Shown piece after piece: positions 52,625 through 61,480 of a stretch of 64,000 bases of DNA. This stretch comes from Bifidobacterium longum subsp. infantis ATCC 15697 = JCM 1222 = DSM 20088 (GTDB taxonomy: Bacteria; Actinomycetota; Actinomycetes; Actinomycetales; Bifidobacteriaceae). The stretch covers positions 1,302,001-1,366,000 of the forward strand of contig NC_017219.1 in NCBI RefSeq assembly GCF_000269965.1. Direction: 5' to 3'. The position numbers were made by a program, and so were the translations under genes. The notes beneath the pieces are model-generated. The model was not told the DNA's origin. It saw only the letters and a list, made by a program, of their open reading frames with translations, and made no database searches. Each line of letters opens with the position of its first letter. Position 1 is the first letter of the stretch.

Positions 52625-54538
52625 ATGGCAGAGGGCACAAGCGGACGTCGGCGTTTTTCCGACAAATGGGGCAAGCACGAGCTGGACGTACTGGCTGTGT
52701 TGTCATCCGCGTTCCCGCAATGGCTCACATCCCGCCAAATTGCGCAGCGCGTCAAAGCTTACGCCGACTCGTATGGAGAGCTGGCAGATCAGGCCGCCAA
52801 GGCCGCGTTCGCCAAGCAGTTCCAGCGTGATCGCGCCAAGCTCGCCGCTATGGGCATCGCCATCGAATCACGGCAGCCTGAGTATTCGTCCAAGTCGGAA
52901 GGCCAGGACTTCGCGTCCTACCGTCTGCAGTTGGGCGACGAACCGCGCATCCGTCTGATGTTCGAGCCGGAAGATATGCCGGTGCTTGCCGCCGCCAACT
53001 ATCTGGCTCGTTCGATGTCGATTTCCTCCGAACCGGATCATTCCCAGCTCACCCAACAGGCGTCGCGCACCACGCCGCGTGTGCCGCAGACCCCTATTCC
53101 CGGGCTCGGTTTGGATTCGATTGCGCCTGGCTTGGGCACGCAGCCCATTCCGGACTCGCTGGTCAAGGTTATCGATTCGCGTCGCTTTGCCGCCACCGTT
53201 GATGTGGACGGCGAACACCTGAACGTGGCCTACACCGATTCCGACGATTTGGCCATGTTTGTGCTGGAGCATCCGGGTGCCACGATTGTCAGCCCGCAGG
53301 AGGCTGTGGACGCCTATCATCGCCGCCTGCACGCCGCCAGCCGATTCACTCTGGCCGACGAATCCGCCAGCCCTGTAAGCGCCTCGGTGGTTTCCCCATC
53401 GATTAGTCGCGATGTTCGTGAGCCGGGTGATCCCGAGTCGATCAAGGCCCAGAACAAGAAGAACGGATCCGCTTTCCAAACGGGCAGCGAGGTGGATCGT
53501 CGCCTGCGTCTGATGCTGTTCCTCTCCGCTCACTTGGGTGAGGAATTCTCGATGAGCGAGCTGGCCGAACGGTTCATTGGCAAGCCGAAGAACGAGGACG
53601 AGCTCAAGAAGTACGTCAACATCATCCACAAGGACATCAACACCCTTACCACCGTCTCCGATGACGGCGAGATGGCGGGCAGCCAGTTCTTCGATATCGA
53701 CTGGCCGCTGCTGGATGCCGAGGGTATTGTTTCCGCCACCAATTCGTTGGGCCTTGAACGTCTTGCCGGCATTTCGCCGCAATACCTCAGCATGCTCACC
53801 GCCTCGGTCAGTTACTTGGCGCATTCGCCGTTACTGCCGGACAAGCAGCGTGGGCAGGCCGAATCCCTGTATGAGCGTTTGCACCGCCATGTCAGCCCGG
53901 GCCAGACCCCGTGGCTGAGCCTGACCGGCTATGAGCTGGAGCCCCGAAGCTTCTCCATCGTCAAGCGTGCGATCAACACCGATTCGTTGTTGGACATGGA
54001 GTATTCCGATGGTACCGGTAGTACCCGTCGCAAGCTGGTGGCCCCCGCCAAGATCTTCATCGACGAAGGCGTGTATTATGCCGCCGTCTACACGGATGTC
54101 GGTTCCGCCGCCCCCAAGGACAAGAAGGCCTACGTCTCCAAAGACAAGACCATCGACAAGGCCAACGGCAAGCCGCGCATCTGGCAGGTGCTGCGATTGG
54201 CCCGTATCGAAAAGGCGGAATTGGTCAAGCCCACCAAGCAGATCAACATCCCGAACATGCCGGTGAGCGAACTGCGCAAGTGGAGTTTCGACAACGGTAC
54301 CGACGCGGTGTTCATCACCGATCAGCGCGATCTGGCATTCATCAAGACATTGCCGGGCGCTACCGTCGAACAATGCGGTGCCGGTGAAAAGGTGCATCTG
54401 ACCGTTTCCTCCGATTCCTGGTTCGTGGCCTTCTGCATTGCCCACGCGCGTCATATCACAGCGGTCGCCCCGGAAACGTTGCGCACCATGATCGTGGCAC
54501 GTGCCGAACGCGAACTGAGCATCAGCGAGAACAAGTAA
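52625..54538 (+). CDS. fused PafBC-like WYL-domain transcriptional regulator
   Basis: 637 residues. Two winged-helix/WYL halves in tandem: N-terminal HTH (LDVLAVLSSAFPQWLTSRQI) with WYL-like region at 180-230, then a second HTH (LRLMLFLSAHLGEEFSMSEL) with WYL-like region at 460-540. Actinobacterial PafB and PafC are separate neighbours; here they are one chain. PafBC controls a LexA-independent DNA-damage response. Linker 250-285 is Ser/Pro-rich. Confidence 0.85.
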   Translation: MAEGTSGRRRFSDKWGKHELDVLAVLSSAFPQWLTSRQIAQRVKAYADSYGELADQAAKAAFAKQFQRDRAKLAAMGIAIESRQPEYSSKSEGQDFASYRLQLGDEPRIRLMFEPEDMPVLAAANYLARSMSISSEPDHSQLTQQASRTTPRVPQTPIPGLGLDSIAPGLGTQPIPDSLVKVIDSRRFAATVDVDGEHLNVAYTDSDDLAMFVLEHPGATIVSPQEAVDAYHRRLHAASRFTLADESASPVSASVVSPSISRDVREPGDPESIKAQNKKNGSAFQTGSEVDRRLRLMLFLSAHLGEEFSMSELAERFIGKPKNEDELKKYVNIIHKDINTLTTVSDDGEMAGSQFFDIDWPLLDAEGIVSATNSLGLERLAGISPQYLSMLTASVSYLAHSPLLPDKQRGQAESLYERLHRHVSPGQTPWLSLTGYELEPRSFSIVKRAINTDSLLDMEYSDGTGSTRRKLVAPAKIFIDEGVYYAAVYTDVGSAAPKDKKAYVSKDKTIDKANGKPRIWQVLRLARIEKAELVKPTKQINIPNMPVSELRKWSFDNGTDAVFITDQRDLAFIKTLPGATVEQCGAGEKVHLTVSSDSWFVAFCIAHARHITAVAPETLRTMIVARAERELSISENK

Positions 54539-54548
54539 GGAGCCTTTC

Positions 54549-54866
54549 ATGCCTTGGTGGATATGGCTGATTCTGGCCCTGTTCATGCTGGCCATGATTG
54601 TTGCCGGACTGATCTATACAGCCCTTCATGGAATACGTGCCTTGAAAGACATGTCTGACATCGGTGGCCAACTCGGTGAACGTGTGGCCGCGATGGGGGA
54701 GTCTGGCATTTCTGCCGACACCAGCGAGCCGCCTCTGTTTACTCAGCCGCTCAGCGTGGCACAGAATCGTTATGCCGAGGCCCATGCGGACGTGATTCGT
54801 CGCAAGGCCGCCAAGCGCGAGCGCCACACCCAAGCATGGGCCCGCTGGAAGCGATTCAACAACTAA
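54549..54866 (+). CDS. small membrane protein in the tatA position
   Basis: 105 residues. One N-terminal membrane helix (WWIWLILALFMLAMIVAGLI), then an amphipathic stretch (HGIRALKDMSDIGGQLGERV) and a basic helical tail. AGGAGCC lies upstream. In many actinobacteria the order is pafB-pafC-tatA-tatC-helY; here this protein alone lies between the regulator and helicase. It has TatA-like layout without a clear FG hinge. It may be a divergent remnant or unrelated. Confidence 0.65.
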   Translation: MPWWIWLILALFMLAMIVAGLIYTALHGIRALKDMSDIGGQLGERVAAMGESGISADTSEPPLFTQPLSVAQNRYAEAHADVIRRKAAKRERHTQAWARWKRFNN

Positions 54867-54878
54867 CGGAAAGCAGCA

Positions 54879-57470
54879 ATGGCACGTCACCAACACCATA
54901 AGGGCAATGCCGATTCCCAGACGCTGAGCCCTTCGCAGCGGTACGCATCATTCCAAAAAGTCCAACGCCATCGGGCATCCGCAGCAGCGCGATTCGCCGA
55001 ATCCCTGCCCTTCGAACTGGACGGCTTCCAGACCGAAGCTAATGATGCGCTCGAAGCCGGCAGTAATGTACTGGTCGCGGCCCCAACCGGCGCCGGCAAA
55101 ACCGTAGTGGCGGATTTTGCCATTTACCTCGCCCAGGAACGCAACGTCAAAGCCTTCTACACCACACCGATCAAGGCGCTGAGCAATCAGAAATACCATG
55201 ATCTGGTCGACGTGTACGGCCCGGACAAGGTGGGCCTGCTCACCGGCGATACCTCGATCAACTCCGAGGCTGACATCGTGGTCATGACCACCGAAGTGCT
55301 GCGTAACATGCTTTACGAGCGTTCAACCACGCTGAACGCACTGCGCTATGTGATCCTTGACGAAGTGCACTATCTGGCCGACCGATTCCGCGGGCCCGTG
55401 TGGGAGGAAGTCATCATCCACCTGCCCAAGACGGTCAAGATCGTCGGCCTGTCCGCCACCGTGTCCAACGTGGAGGATTTCTCCAACTGGATCGCCTCGG
55501 TGCGCGGCGACACCAAGCTGGTGATCAGCGAACACCGCCCCGTGCCGCTGGAACAGCACGTCATCGTGCAGGCGGACGAACACACCGAGCCCGAGGTGCT
55601 GGATCTCTATCGCCGCGACGGCAACGGCGAGCAGACCACCAAGCTCAACGCCGAACTCATCAACCGGCTCGACCAGCTGGACCGCAAGGCCGCACGCCGG
55701 CGCGGCGAGGAACGCCCCGATAAGCGCAAGAGCTTCGGCAGAGGACGTGGTGGCAAAGGCGTCAAGAACCGTGCCCCGAAAGCGGAACGCCACACCCCGC
55801 GCCGCTGGGCCGTGGTGGATGAGCTTAACTTCCTGGGAATGTTGCCCGGAATCTACTTCATCTTCTCTCGCAACGGTTGTGACCAGGCCGTGGAACAGTG
55901 CATCAACGCCGGACTGAAGCTCACCACCGATGAGGAAGTGACCAGGATTCGCCGCATCGTGGATGAGATGGTGGAGGGGCAACTCACTCAGGAAGACCTG
56001 AAAGCCCTGCAGTTCTCCAAGTTCCGCTTCGCGTTGGAAGAAGGCTTCGCTTCGCACCACGCCGGCATGATCGCTCTGTTCCGCCAGATAGTCGAACGAT
56101 TGTTCGAAGAAGGTCTGGTCAAGATGGTGTTCGCCACGGAAACGCTGGCCTTGGGCATCAATATGCCGGCCCGTTGCGTGGTGGTCGAGAAACTCGAGAA
56201 GTTCGACGGCACTAGTCATGTGGGCCTGACTCCCGGAGAATTCACGCAGCTCACCGGTCGTGCCGGTCGGCGCGGCATCGACACCATCGGCCACGCCATC
56301 GTGGTCGACCATCACGGTTTTGTGCCCGCCACGGCCGCCGCGTTGTCATCCAAGCGTGTCTACCCGTTGCACTCCAGCTTCCGGCCCACGTTCAACATGG
56401 CCGTGAACCTGCTCAACTCCAGCGACTACGAGACCGCGCGCGTTACCCTGGACCAGTCGTTTGCCCAGTGGGAGGCCAACGAATCGGCCTGGCAGTTGGA
56501 ATCGCAGATCAACACACTGAAGAACGCGCTGGCCGGATACGAACAGGCGTTCGCATGCGAACACGGCGACTTCAAACAGTTCATGACCCTGCGTATGGAG
56601 CTGAGCGATATCGAGAAGGAAGGCCGCCGCAAACTGAAGCACGAAGTGTTCCTGACCGATCAGGAGCGTTCACGCGCCTTCCAGAACCTCGACCAGCGCA
56701 TCCGCGATTTGCGCAAGGCGGAACACGAGCATCCATGCCGTAATTGCCCGGACCTCCAGCAGCACCTCAAGTGGGGCCACCGCTGGGCCCGCGAGACCCG
56801 CGAACTGCAGCGCGTCACCGATCGCTACGACTCCCGTACCGGGTCCGTGGCACGTCAGTTCGATCGCATCTGCGATATTCTCACCGGGCTTGGTTACCTC
56901 GAACGTCATGAAGATGCGGCCGGCCACATCGACATGACGTTGACCGAGAAAGGCTCGCTGCTGCGCCGCATCTATAGTGAACATGACCTGGAACTGTGCG
57001 AGGCGCTGCTCGCCGGCACGTTCGACAAGCTCGACGCCAACGGACTGGCCGCTGTGCTCTCTTCACTGGTATACGAGGCCAGACGAGGGGGAGACAGTGA
57101 ACCGAGGCACTACCCGGGCGGCATCTCCGGGCCCATCGCCATCGCTTCGTCCAAGCTCAAGGGCATCTGTGAAGACATCGATATCCTGTGCGAGGATCAC
57201 GGTCTGGACGAGATGCAGCGGCCGGACTCCGGCATACTCGACATCATGTATGAATGGGCGGATGGCGGTTCGCTGGGATCGTGCCTGTACGGCACCGACA
57301 TGACCGGCGGCGACTTCGTACGCACTGCCAAACGACTGGCTGACGTGCTGCAGCAGATCGCTGTCGCCCAGCCGCTGCCGTTCGACGGGGGAGAGCGGCT
57401 GGCAGGCCTCGCCCACGAAGCGGCCGACCAGATCAATCGTGGCGTGGTGGCCTACTCCGGCGTGGACTGA
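54879..57470 (+). CDS. helY: DEAD/DEAH-box helicase HelY (Ski2/Mtr4-like)
   Basis: 863 residues. Walker A AAPTGAGKTVVADFAIYLAQ, DEVHYL box, SATVSN motif III, and TGRAGRRGIDTIG motif VI, with an internal basic insert (about 265-300) and a C-terminal DSHCT-like domain (about 680-863). Ski2-like helicases act on RNA. Its place after PafBC is conserved in actinobacteria. Confidence 0.93.
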   Translation: MARHQHHKGNADSQTLSPSQRYASFQKVQRHRASAAARFAESLPFELDGFQTEANDALEAGSNVLVAAPTGAGKTVVADFAIYLAQERNVKAFYTTPIKALSNQKYHDLVDVYGPDKVGLLTGDTSINSEADIVVMTTEVLRNMLYERSTTLNALRYVILDEVHYLADRFRGPVWEEVIIHLPKTVKIVGLSATVSNVEDFSNWIASVRGDTKLVISEHRPVPLEQHVIVQADEHTEPEVLDLYRRDGNGEQTTKLNAELINRLDQLDRKAARRRGEERPDKRKSFGRGRGGKGVKNRAPKAERHTPRRWAVVDELNFLGMLPGIYFIFSRNGCDQAVEQCINAGLKLTTDEEVTRIRRIVDEMVEGQLTQEDLKALQFSKFRFALEEGFASHHAGMIALFRQIVERLFEEGLVKMVFATETLALGINMPARCVVVEKLEKFDGTSHVGLTPGEFTQLTGRAGRRGIDTIGHAIVVDHHGFVPATAAALSSKRVYPLHSSFRPTFNMAVNLLNSSDYETARVTLDQSFAQWEANESAWQLESQINTLKNALAGYEQAFACEHGDFKQFMTLRMELSDIEKEGRRKLKHEVFLTDQERSRAFQNLDQRIRDLRKAEHEHPCRNCPDLQQHLKWGHRWARETRELQRVTDRYDSRTGSVARQFDRICDILTGLGYLERHEDAAGHIDMTLTEKGSLLRRIYSEHDLELCEALLAGTFDKLDANGLAAVLSSLVYEARRGGDSEPRHYPGGISGPIAIASSKLKGICEDIDILCEDHGLDEMQRPDSGILDIMYEWADGGSLGSCLYGTDMTGGDFVRTAKRLADVLQQIAVAQPLPFDGGERLAGLAHEAADQINRGVVAYSGVD

Positions 57471-57583
57471 CGGGGCTGTTTGACGGGAGTTTGTCAGCCG
57501 ACGTCGGAAGCTTGGAATAGCGGCCAAGTCCGAACGGTTGCGTAAATTAGTAGGGTTAAAGATCTTTCAAGGAGGATGCCGAT

Positions 57584-57931
57584 ATGGCAGAACGTAGCCT
57601 CAGGGGCATGAGCATCGGAGCGAAATCGCTGGAGTCCGACGACAACGTCGATTTCGCCGCACGAAACGATGTGGCGTATGTATGCCCGAAGGGCCACCGC
57701 ACCATCCTGCCGTTTGCCGAGGGTGCCGAAATCCCGGACGAGTGGGAGTGCCGTTGTGGTTCCGTGGCCCACCGTGAGGGCGACGCCGACCGTGAGGGCG
57801 ACGAAATCAGCAAACCCACCCGCACCCACTGGGACATGCTGCTGGAACGCCGTAGCGAAGAGGAACTGGCCACCCTGCTCGAAAAGCGCCTGCAAATGCA
57901 CCGTGACGGTTGGATTCCCGACTATGAGTGA
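57584..57931 (+). CDS. rbpA: RNA polymerase-binding protein RbpA
   Basis: 115 residues. Core MSIGAKSLESDDN, zinc-type YVCPKGHRTILPFAEGAEIP and EWECRCGS, then THWDMLLERRSEEELATLL (sigma-interaction domain). It is an actinobacterial activator that binds sigma and RNA polymerase. AAGGAGG lies before the ATG. One of the best markers of actinobacterial origin here. Confidence 0.97.
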   Translation: MAERSLRGMSIGAKSLESDDNVDFAARNDVAYVCPKGHRTILPFAEGAEIPDEWECRCGSVAHREGDADREGDEISKPTRTHWDMLLERRSEEELATLLEKRLQMHRDGWIPDYE

Positions 57932-57957
57932 TCTCCTACTGAACAACACGTGAACTT

Positions 57958-57984
57958 TATGCCCAGTCATCCCGACTGGGCATA
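57958..57984 (+). terminator. hairpin after rbpA
   Basis: TGCCCAGTC-ATCCC-GACTGGGCA followed by TAATCATTGTT; ends the rbpA transcript. Confidence 0.7.
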
Positions 57985-58062
57985 ATCATTGTTGGAACAA
58001 GTCGCATATTGTTTGACGACCATTCAAAGCAGTCGACATGAACAAGGGGGAGTGGAATCTCA

Positions 58063-58782
58063 ATGGCACAGCATCCGATGAAAGTGGTCCTGTTGGATCT
58101 CGACGGCACGCTTACCAAGTCCGACGGCGGCATTATCGGCTCCGTCATCAAGACCTTCGAAGAACTTGGACGTCCGGTTCCGGACGCCGCCGAACTGCGC
58201 CGCTTCATTGGACCGGCGATCATCGAATCTCTGCGTCGCAATCATGTGCCTGCGGAAGATTTGGATCGGGCCGTGGATATCTACCGCAGCTACTACGGAG
58301 ACCGTGCCGTGTTCGACGATCCGAACGAGCCCGGCAACAAGGTGCCCGGACGACTGGTGAACGTCGTATTCCCAGGCATCCGTGAACAGCTGCTCAAACT
58401 GCATGCCGACGGTTATTACCTGGCACTGGCCAGCTGCAAGCCCGAATACCAGTGCATTCCTATCTGCGACCATTTCCACCTGACCGAACTGTTGGACGGC
58501 ATCTATGGTGCCTCCAAAGACAATTCCCGCCTGGACAAAGATCAGGTGATTCGATACTGCTTCGACAAAATCGCGTTTGATGCCGCAGCGGGGGACAAGG
58601 CCGTGATGATCGGCGACCGCTACACCGACATCGACGGCGCCCACGCCTGCAATCTGGACGCCATTGGCTGCCGCTGGGGCTACGCTCCGGCTGGTGAGAT
58701 GGAAGAACACGGTGCCTACGAAATCATTGAGCAACCTGAGCAGCTCGAAGACGCCGTGAACCGATACTTCGAGATGCACTGA
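58063..58782 (+). CDS. HAD-superfamily phosphatase (phosphoglycolate phosphatase-like)
   Basis: 239 residues. Motif I LLDLDGTLTKSD, motif II YLALASCKPEY, and motif III/IV KAVMIGDRYTDIDGA. Helical cap at 20-90 places it in subfamily I. Substrate cannot be told from sequence. GGGGGAG lies upstream. Last core gene before the second accessory region. Confidence 0.88.
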   Translation: MAQHPMKVVLLDLDGTLTKSDGGIIGSVIKTFEELGRPVPDAAELRRFIGPAIIESLRRNHVPAEDLDRAVDIYRSYYGDRAVFDDPNEPGNKVPGRLVNVVFPGIREQLLKLHADGYYLALASCKPEYQCIPICDHFHLTELLDGIYGASKDNSRLDKDQVIRYCFDKIAFDAAAGDKAVMIGDRYTDIDGAHACNLDAIGCRWGYAPAGEMEEHGAYEIIEQPEQLEDAVNRYFEMH

Positions 58783-58788
58783 CTGATT

Positions 58789-58859
58789 GCTCCCACCGGC
58801 GGGAGCTTCTAACGACGCTGACTGAGGGTGCTTACTACATGAGTAGAAGCACCCTCAGT
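58789..58859. repeat. intergenic repeat, copy B, with hairpin
   Basis: GCTCCCACCGGCGGGAGC (58789-58806) and ACGACGCTGACTGA correspond to copy A at 30793. It continues into a hairpin ACTGAGGGTGCTT / AAGCACCCTCAGT (58821-58859). It follows the HAD gene stop by 6 bp and can terminate it. Confidence 0.5.
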
Positions 58860-59022
58860 GGCGCTAGGTGAAGCAACCCCTGCCAATCGAAGCGTTTCTT
58901 CAATAACCAATCTGACATAACGTACATTAAGCCAGCCGGCACCACGGAATGGCGGAATCACGCGCATCTGGAGAACATCATACACGGCATGTGTGCCTAA
59001 GTGTGCCTATCCCGTGTCGGGC

Positions 59023-59217
59023 TCACAGCAAGGCCACCCAGTCCTCCAGATCCGTCCTGCGGATGCGGGCCGTCGTGGACCCCTTCTCGAAATGCCTCAG
59101 ATCGCCGTGCACGACCGCGGCGCGCACCACCTTCTCCGGGATGCCGCACAGGGCCGCCGCCTCGGGGACGGTCAGCGCGAGACGATGCTCGACGGGGACG
59201 AACGGCTTGTCGGCCAT
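59023..59217 (-). CDS. small helix-turn-helix (excisionase/MerR-like) protein
   Basis: 64 residues from the ATG at 59217; AAGGAG lies 7 nt upstream. LALTVPEAAALCGIPEKVVR is a MerR/Xis-type HTH, followed by the wing STTARIRRTDLEDWVALL. First gene of the second accessory region. An excisionase role would fit an integrative element, but no integrase is in the window. Confidence 0.65.
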   Translation of the reverse strand: MADKPFVPVEHRLALTVPEAAALCGIPEKVVRAAVVHGDLRHFEKGSTTARIRRTDLEDWVALL

Positions 59218-59319
59218 GTCAGGCTCCTTACGACGGGAAACACGATGGACACCCATGGATATGCGTTTCCCGCAAAGGACGTCTGGGACCCGCGTCCGGA
59301 GGCGGACGGACGCCATGCG

Positions 59320-59568
59320 TCACATGACGGCCGACATGGACGCCTTCTCCCTCAGCTGCGCGTACGCGTCATGCAGGATGAGATTGCCCGGCACGGTCGC
59401 CAGCAGGAACGCGAGCACCGCGGCCACGACCGAACGGACCAGGCCCTTCACCAGCCTGACCGCCACCCTGAACGCGATCCAGGAGACGAGCAGGCCCACG
59501 GCCAGCGTGACCGCGCCCCTCGCCCCGACGGGCAGCATGCCATACCAGGCCACGACGGAATCAAACAT
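59320..59568 (-). CDS. small two-span membrane protein
   Basis: 82 residues from the ATG at 59568; AAGGGG lies 7 nt upstream. Two hydrophobic helices (PVGARGAVTLAVGLLVSWIA and SVVAAVLAFLLATVPGNLIL) separated by a basic turn, with a short C-terminal tail. Function unknown; divergent from the helicase gene. Confidence 0.55.
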   Translation of the reverse strand: MFDSVVAWYGMLPVGARGAVTLAVGLLVSWIAFRVAVRLVKGLVRSVVAAVLAFLLATVPGNLILHDAYAQLREKASMSAVM

Positions 59569-59641
59569 GACGGAACCCCTTTCCGGACATCCTTCACCGA
59601 ACCCGTCATATGCGTCCCGGCTCTGACGCATACGCGCGTGC

Positions 59642-61036
59642 ATGGAAACCCCATTGCACGACTACCAGAAACAGGCCATCCGGTTCGCCCTGAAGGCGTT
59701 CGCCTCCCCGTCCCGCGGCTGCGGCCTGTTCCTCGAACCCGGGCTCGGCAAGACGCTGACCAGCATCGCCGTCATGGACATCATGCACGCGGCCGACCCG
59801 CACGCCCGGTTCCTCGTCATAGCGCCCGCATTGGTGGCCCGCAACTCGTGGCCCGACGAGCTCGAACGCTGGAAGGGCATGCACTCCCTGACATGGGCGG
59901 CCGCCGTCGGCACGCCGCGGCAACGGTCGAAGGCGCTGGACGCCGACGCGGACGTGACCGTCATCGGGCAGGACAACCTCAAATGGCTGGACGGGAAGGT
60001 GGGGGACTGGCCGTGGAAGGGCATCGTCGTCGACGAGCTGTCCGGCTACAAGACGCCGAGAAGCAACCGGGGACTCATCCTGCGCCGGCACGCGAGACAG
60101 GCGAAATGGACGCTCGGCCTGACCGGCACGCCCGCCACCAAAAACCTATTGGACCTGTGGGGCGAGATCGCGGTCATCGACCGGTCCGAAACGTTGGAAC
60201 GGTCCATGACCCGCTACCGGGACCGCTGGTTCACGCCCGGACGCTACATCGACATGGGCGGCCGCCGGCAGCCCATCGACTACACGCCCCGCGACGGCGC
60301 CCAACAGGAGATCCTGGACCTCATCGAACCGTTCTGCCTGAGCATGAAGGCGTCCGACAGGCTGCCCGGGCTCCCGTCCATGATCGAGACCGACCATTGG
60401 CTCGACATGCCGAAACCGACCCGGGACACGTACGACCGGCTGCGTCGGCAGATGGTCGCCGACCTGGATGACGGGACGACCGTGACCGCCGCCAACGCGG
60501 GCGTGCTCACCGCGAAGCTCGCCCAACTGACGTGCGGATGCCTGTACCCGGACGCGGACGATCCGGAAGGGACGATCCGGCACGTGGACGACGTGAAGCT
60601 CGACGCGCTCGCGGACATCATAGGCGCGGCGGACGGGCCGGTGCTCGTGTTCTACCAGTTCACCGACGAACTGGAACGCATGCGCGCACGCTTCCCCGGC
60701 ATGCGCGAGGTGCACGAGCAAGGCGTGCTGGAGGAATGGCGCAACGGCCGCGTCCCGCTCCTGGCCGCCCACCCGCAGGCCGCGAAATACGGGCTGAACA
60801 TCCAGGACGGGGGGCATGAGATCGTGTGGACCAGCCTGCCCTGGTCGTTCGACGACTACCGTCAGGCATGCGACCGATTGCACCGGCAAGGGCAGAAAAG
60901 GACGGTACGCGTCCACCGGTTATTGGAGTCGAACACCGTGGACCGTCGCAAGCTCGACGTATTGACCGGCCGCATGATGCTGCACGAGGCGGTCATGGAC
61001 GCAGTGGAAGGAGAGACGACGGGCATCAATATTTGA
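59642..61036 (+). CDS. phage-type SNF2/SF2 helicase
   Basis: 464 residues. Motif I EPGLGKTLTSIAV, motif Ia IAPALVARNSWPDEL, motif II VVDELSG (variant of DEAH), motif III GLTGTPATKNLLDLW, C-terminal FYQFTDELERM and motif VI YRQACDRLHRQGQKRTVRV. It is the small SNF2-like helicase typical of phage and mobile elements. The end converges with the next leftward gene (11-bp overlap). Confidence 0.88.
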   Translation: METPLHDYQKQAIRFALKAFASPSRGCGLFLEPGLGKTLTSIAVMDIMHAADPHARFLVIAPALVARNSWPDELERWKGMHSLTWAAAVGTPRQRSKALDADADVTVIGQDNLKWLDGKVGDWPWKGIVVDELSGYKTPRSNRGLILRRHARQAKWTLGLTGTPATKNLLDLWGEIAVIDRSETLERSMTRYRDRWFTPGRYIDMGGRRQPIDYTPRDGAQQEILDLIEPFCLSMKASDRLPGLPSMIETDHWLDMPKPTRDTYDRLRRQMVADLDDGTTVTAANAGVLTAKLAQLTCGCLYPDADDPEGTIRHVDDVKLDALADIIGAADGPVLVFYQFTDELERMRARFPGMREVHEQGVLEEWRNGRVPLLAAHPQAAKYGLNIQDGGHEIVWTSLPWSFDDYRQACDRLHRQGQKRTVRVHRLLESNTVDRRKLDVLTGRMMLHEAVMDAVEGETTGINI

Positions 61037-61379
61037 TATGCGAATCAAGCAGGGAGACCAGTCCGGGCGGGATCGCGGCGAACATGTCCGGAACACACAC
61101 GGAATCGACCATCGCGCGAAGCGATGGTATATCCATGCAGGTCACACCACCCGGCCATACGGCAGTAGTCATGTCGGGGGTCCCATGCCCGCCCGGCGGG
61201 GTCACGCACACCACCCAATACGATACGACGCCGTATCGGGCCAGCAGACCCTGCCACCGTTCCCGCTGCTCCCACATGTTCGGGCTCATCGATGTCCACG
61301 CGCGGCCCTCGGAGTCAAGCACGAACGCGCGTCTCGCCCGGCTGACGCGCGCCAGATGCCACTCATCCACATTCACCAT
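61026..61379 (-). CDS. mobile-element protein of unknown function
   Basis: 117 residues from the ATG at 61379 (MVNVDEWHLARVSRARRAFV). No motif recognised; alpha/beta with CVTPPGGHGT near the middle. In-frame sequence farther upstream comes from the tnpB element end, so the insertion lies immediately before its start and probably removed its native ribosome site or promoter. Confidence 0.5.
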   Translation of the reverse strand: MVNVDEWHLARVSRARRAFVLDSEGRAWTSMSPNMWEQRERWQGLLARYGVVSYWVVCVTPPGGHGTPDMTTAVWPGGVTCMDIPSLRAMVDSVCVPDMFAAIPPGLVSLLDSHIKY

Positions 61380-61480
61380 TCTTTTGGGTGGGGTTGCCCG
61401 GTATTTCAATGCCGGGAGGAACCACCCTCTTCTTTGTTCCATTCTTGTCTCATTACGCGCATAGTGATGTAATCGTAATC

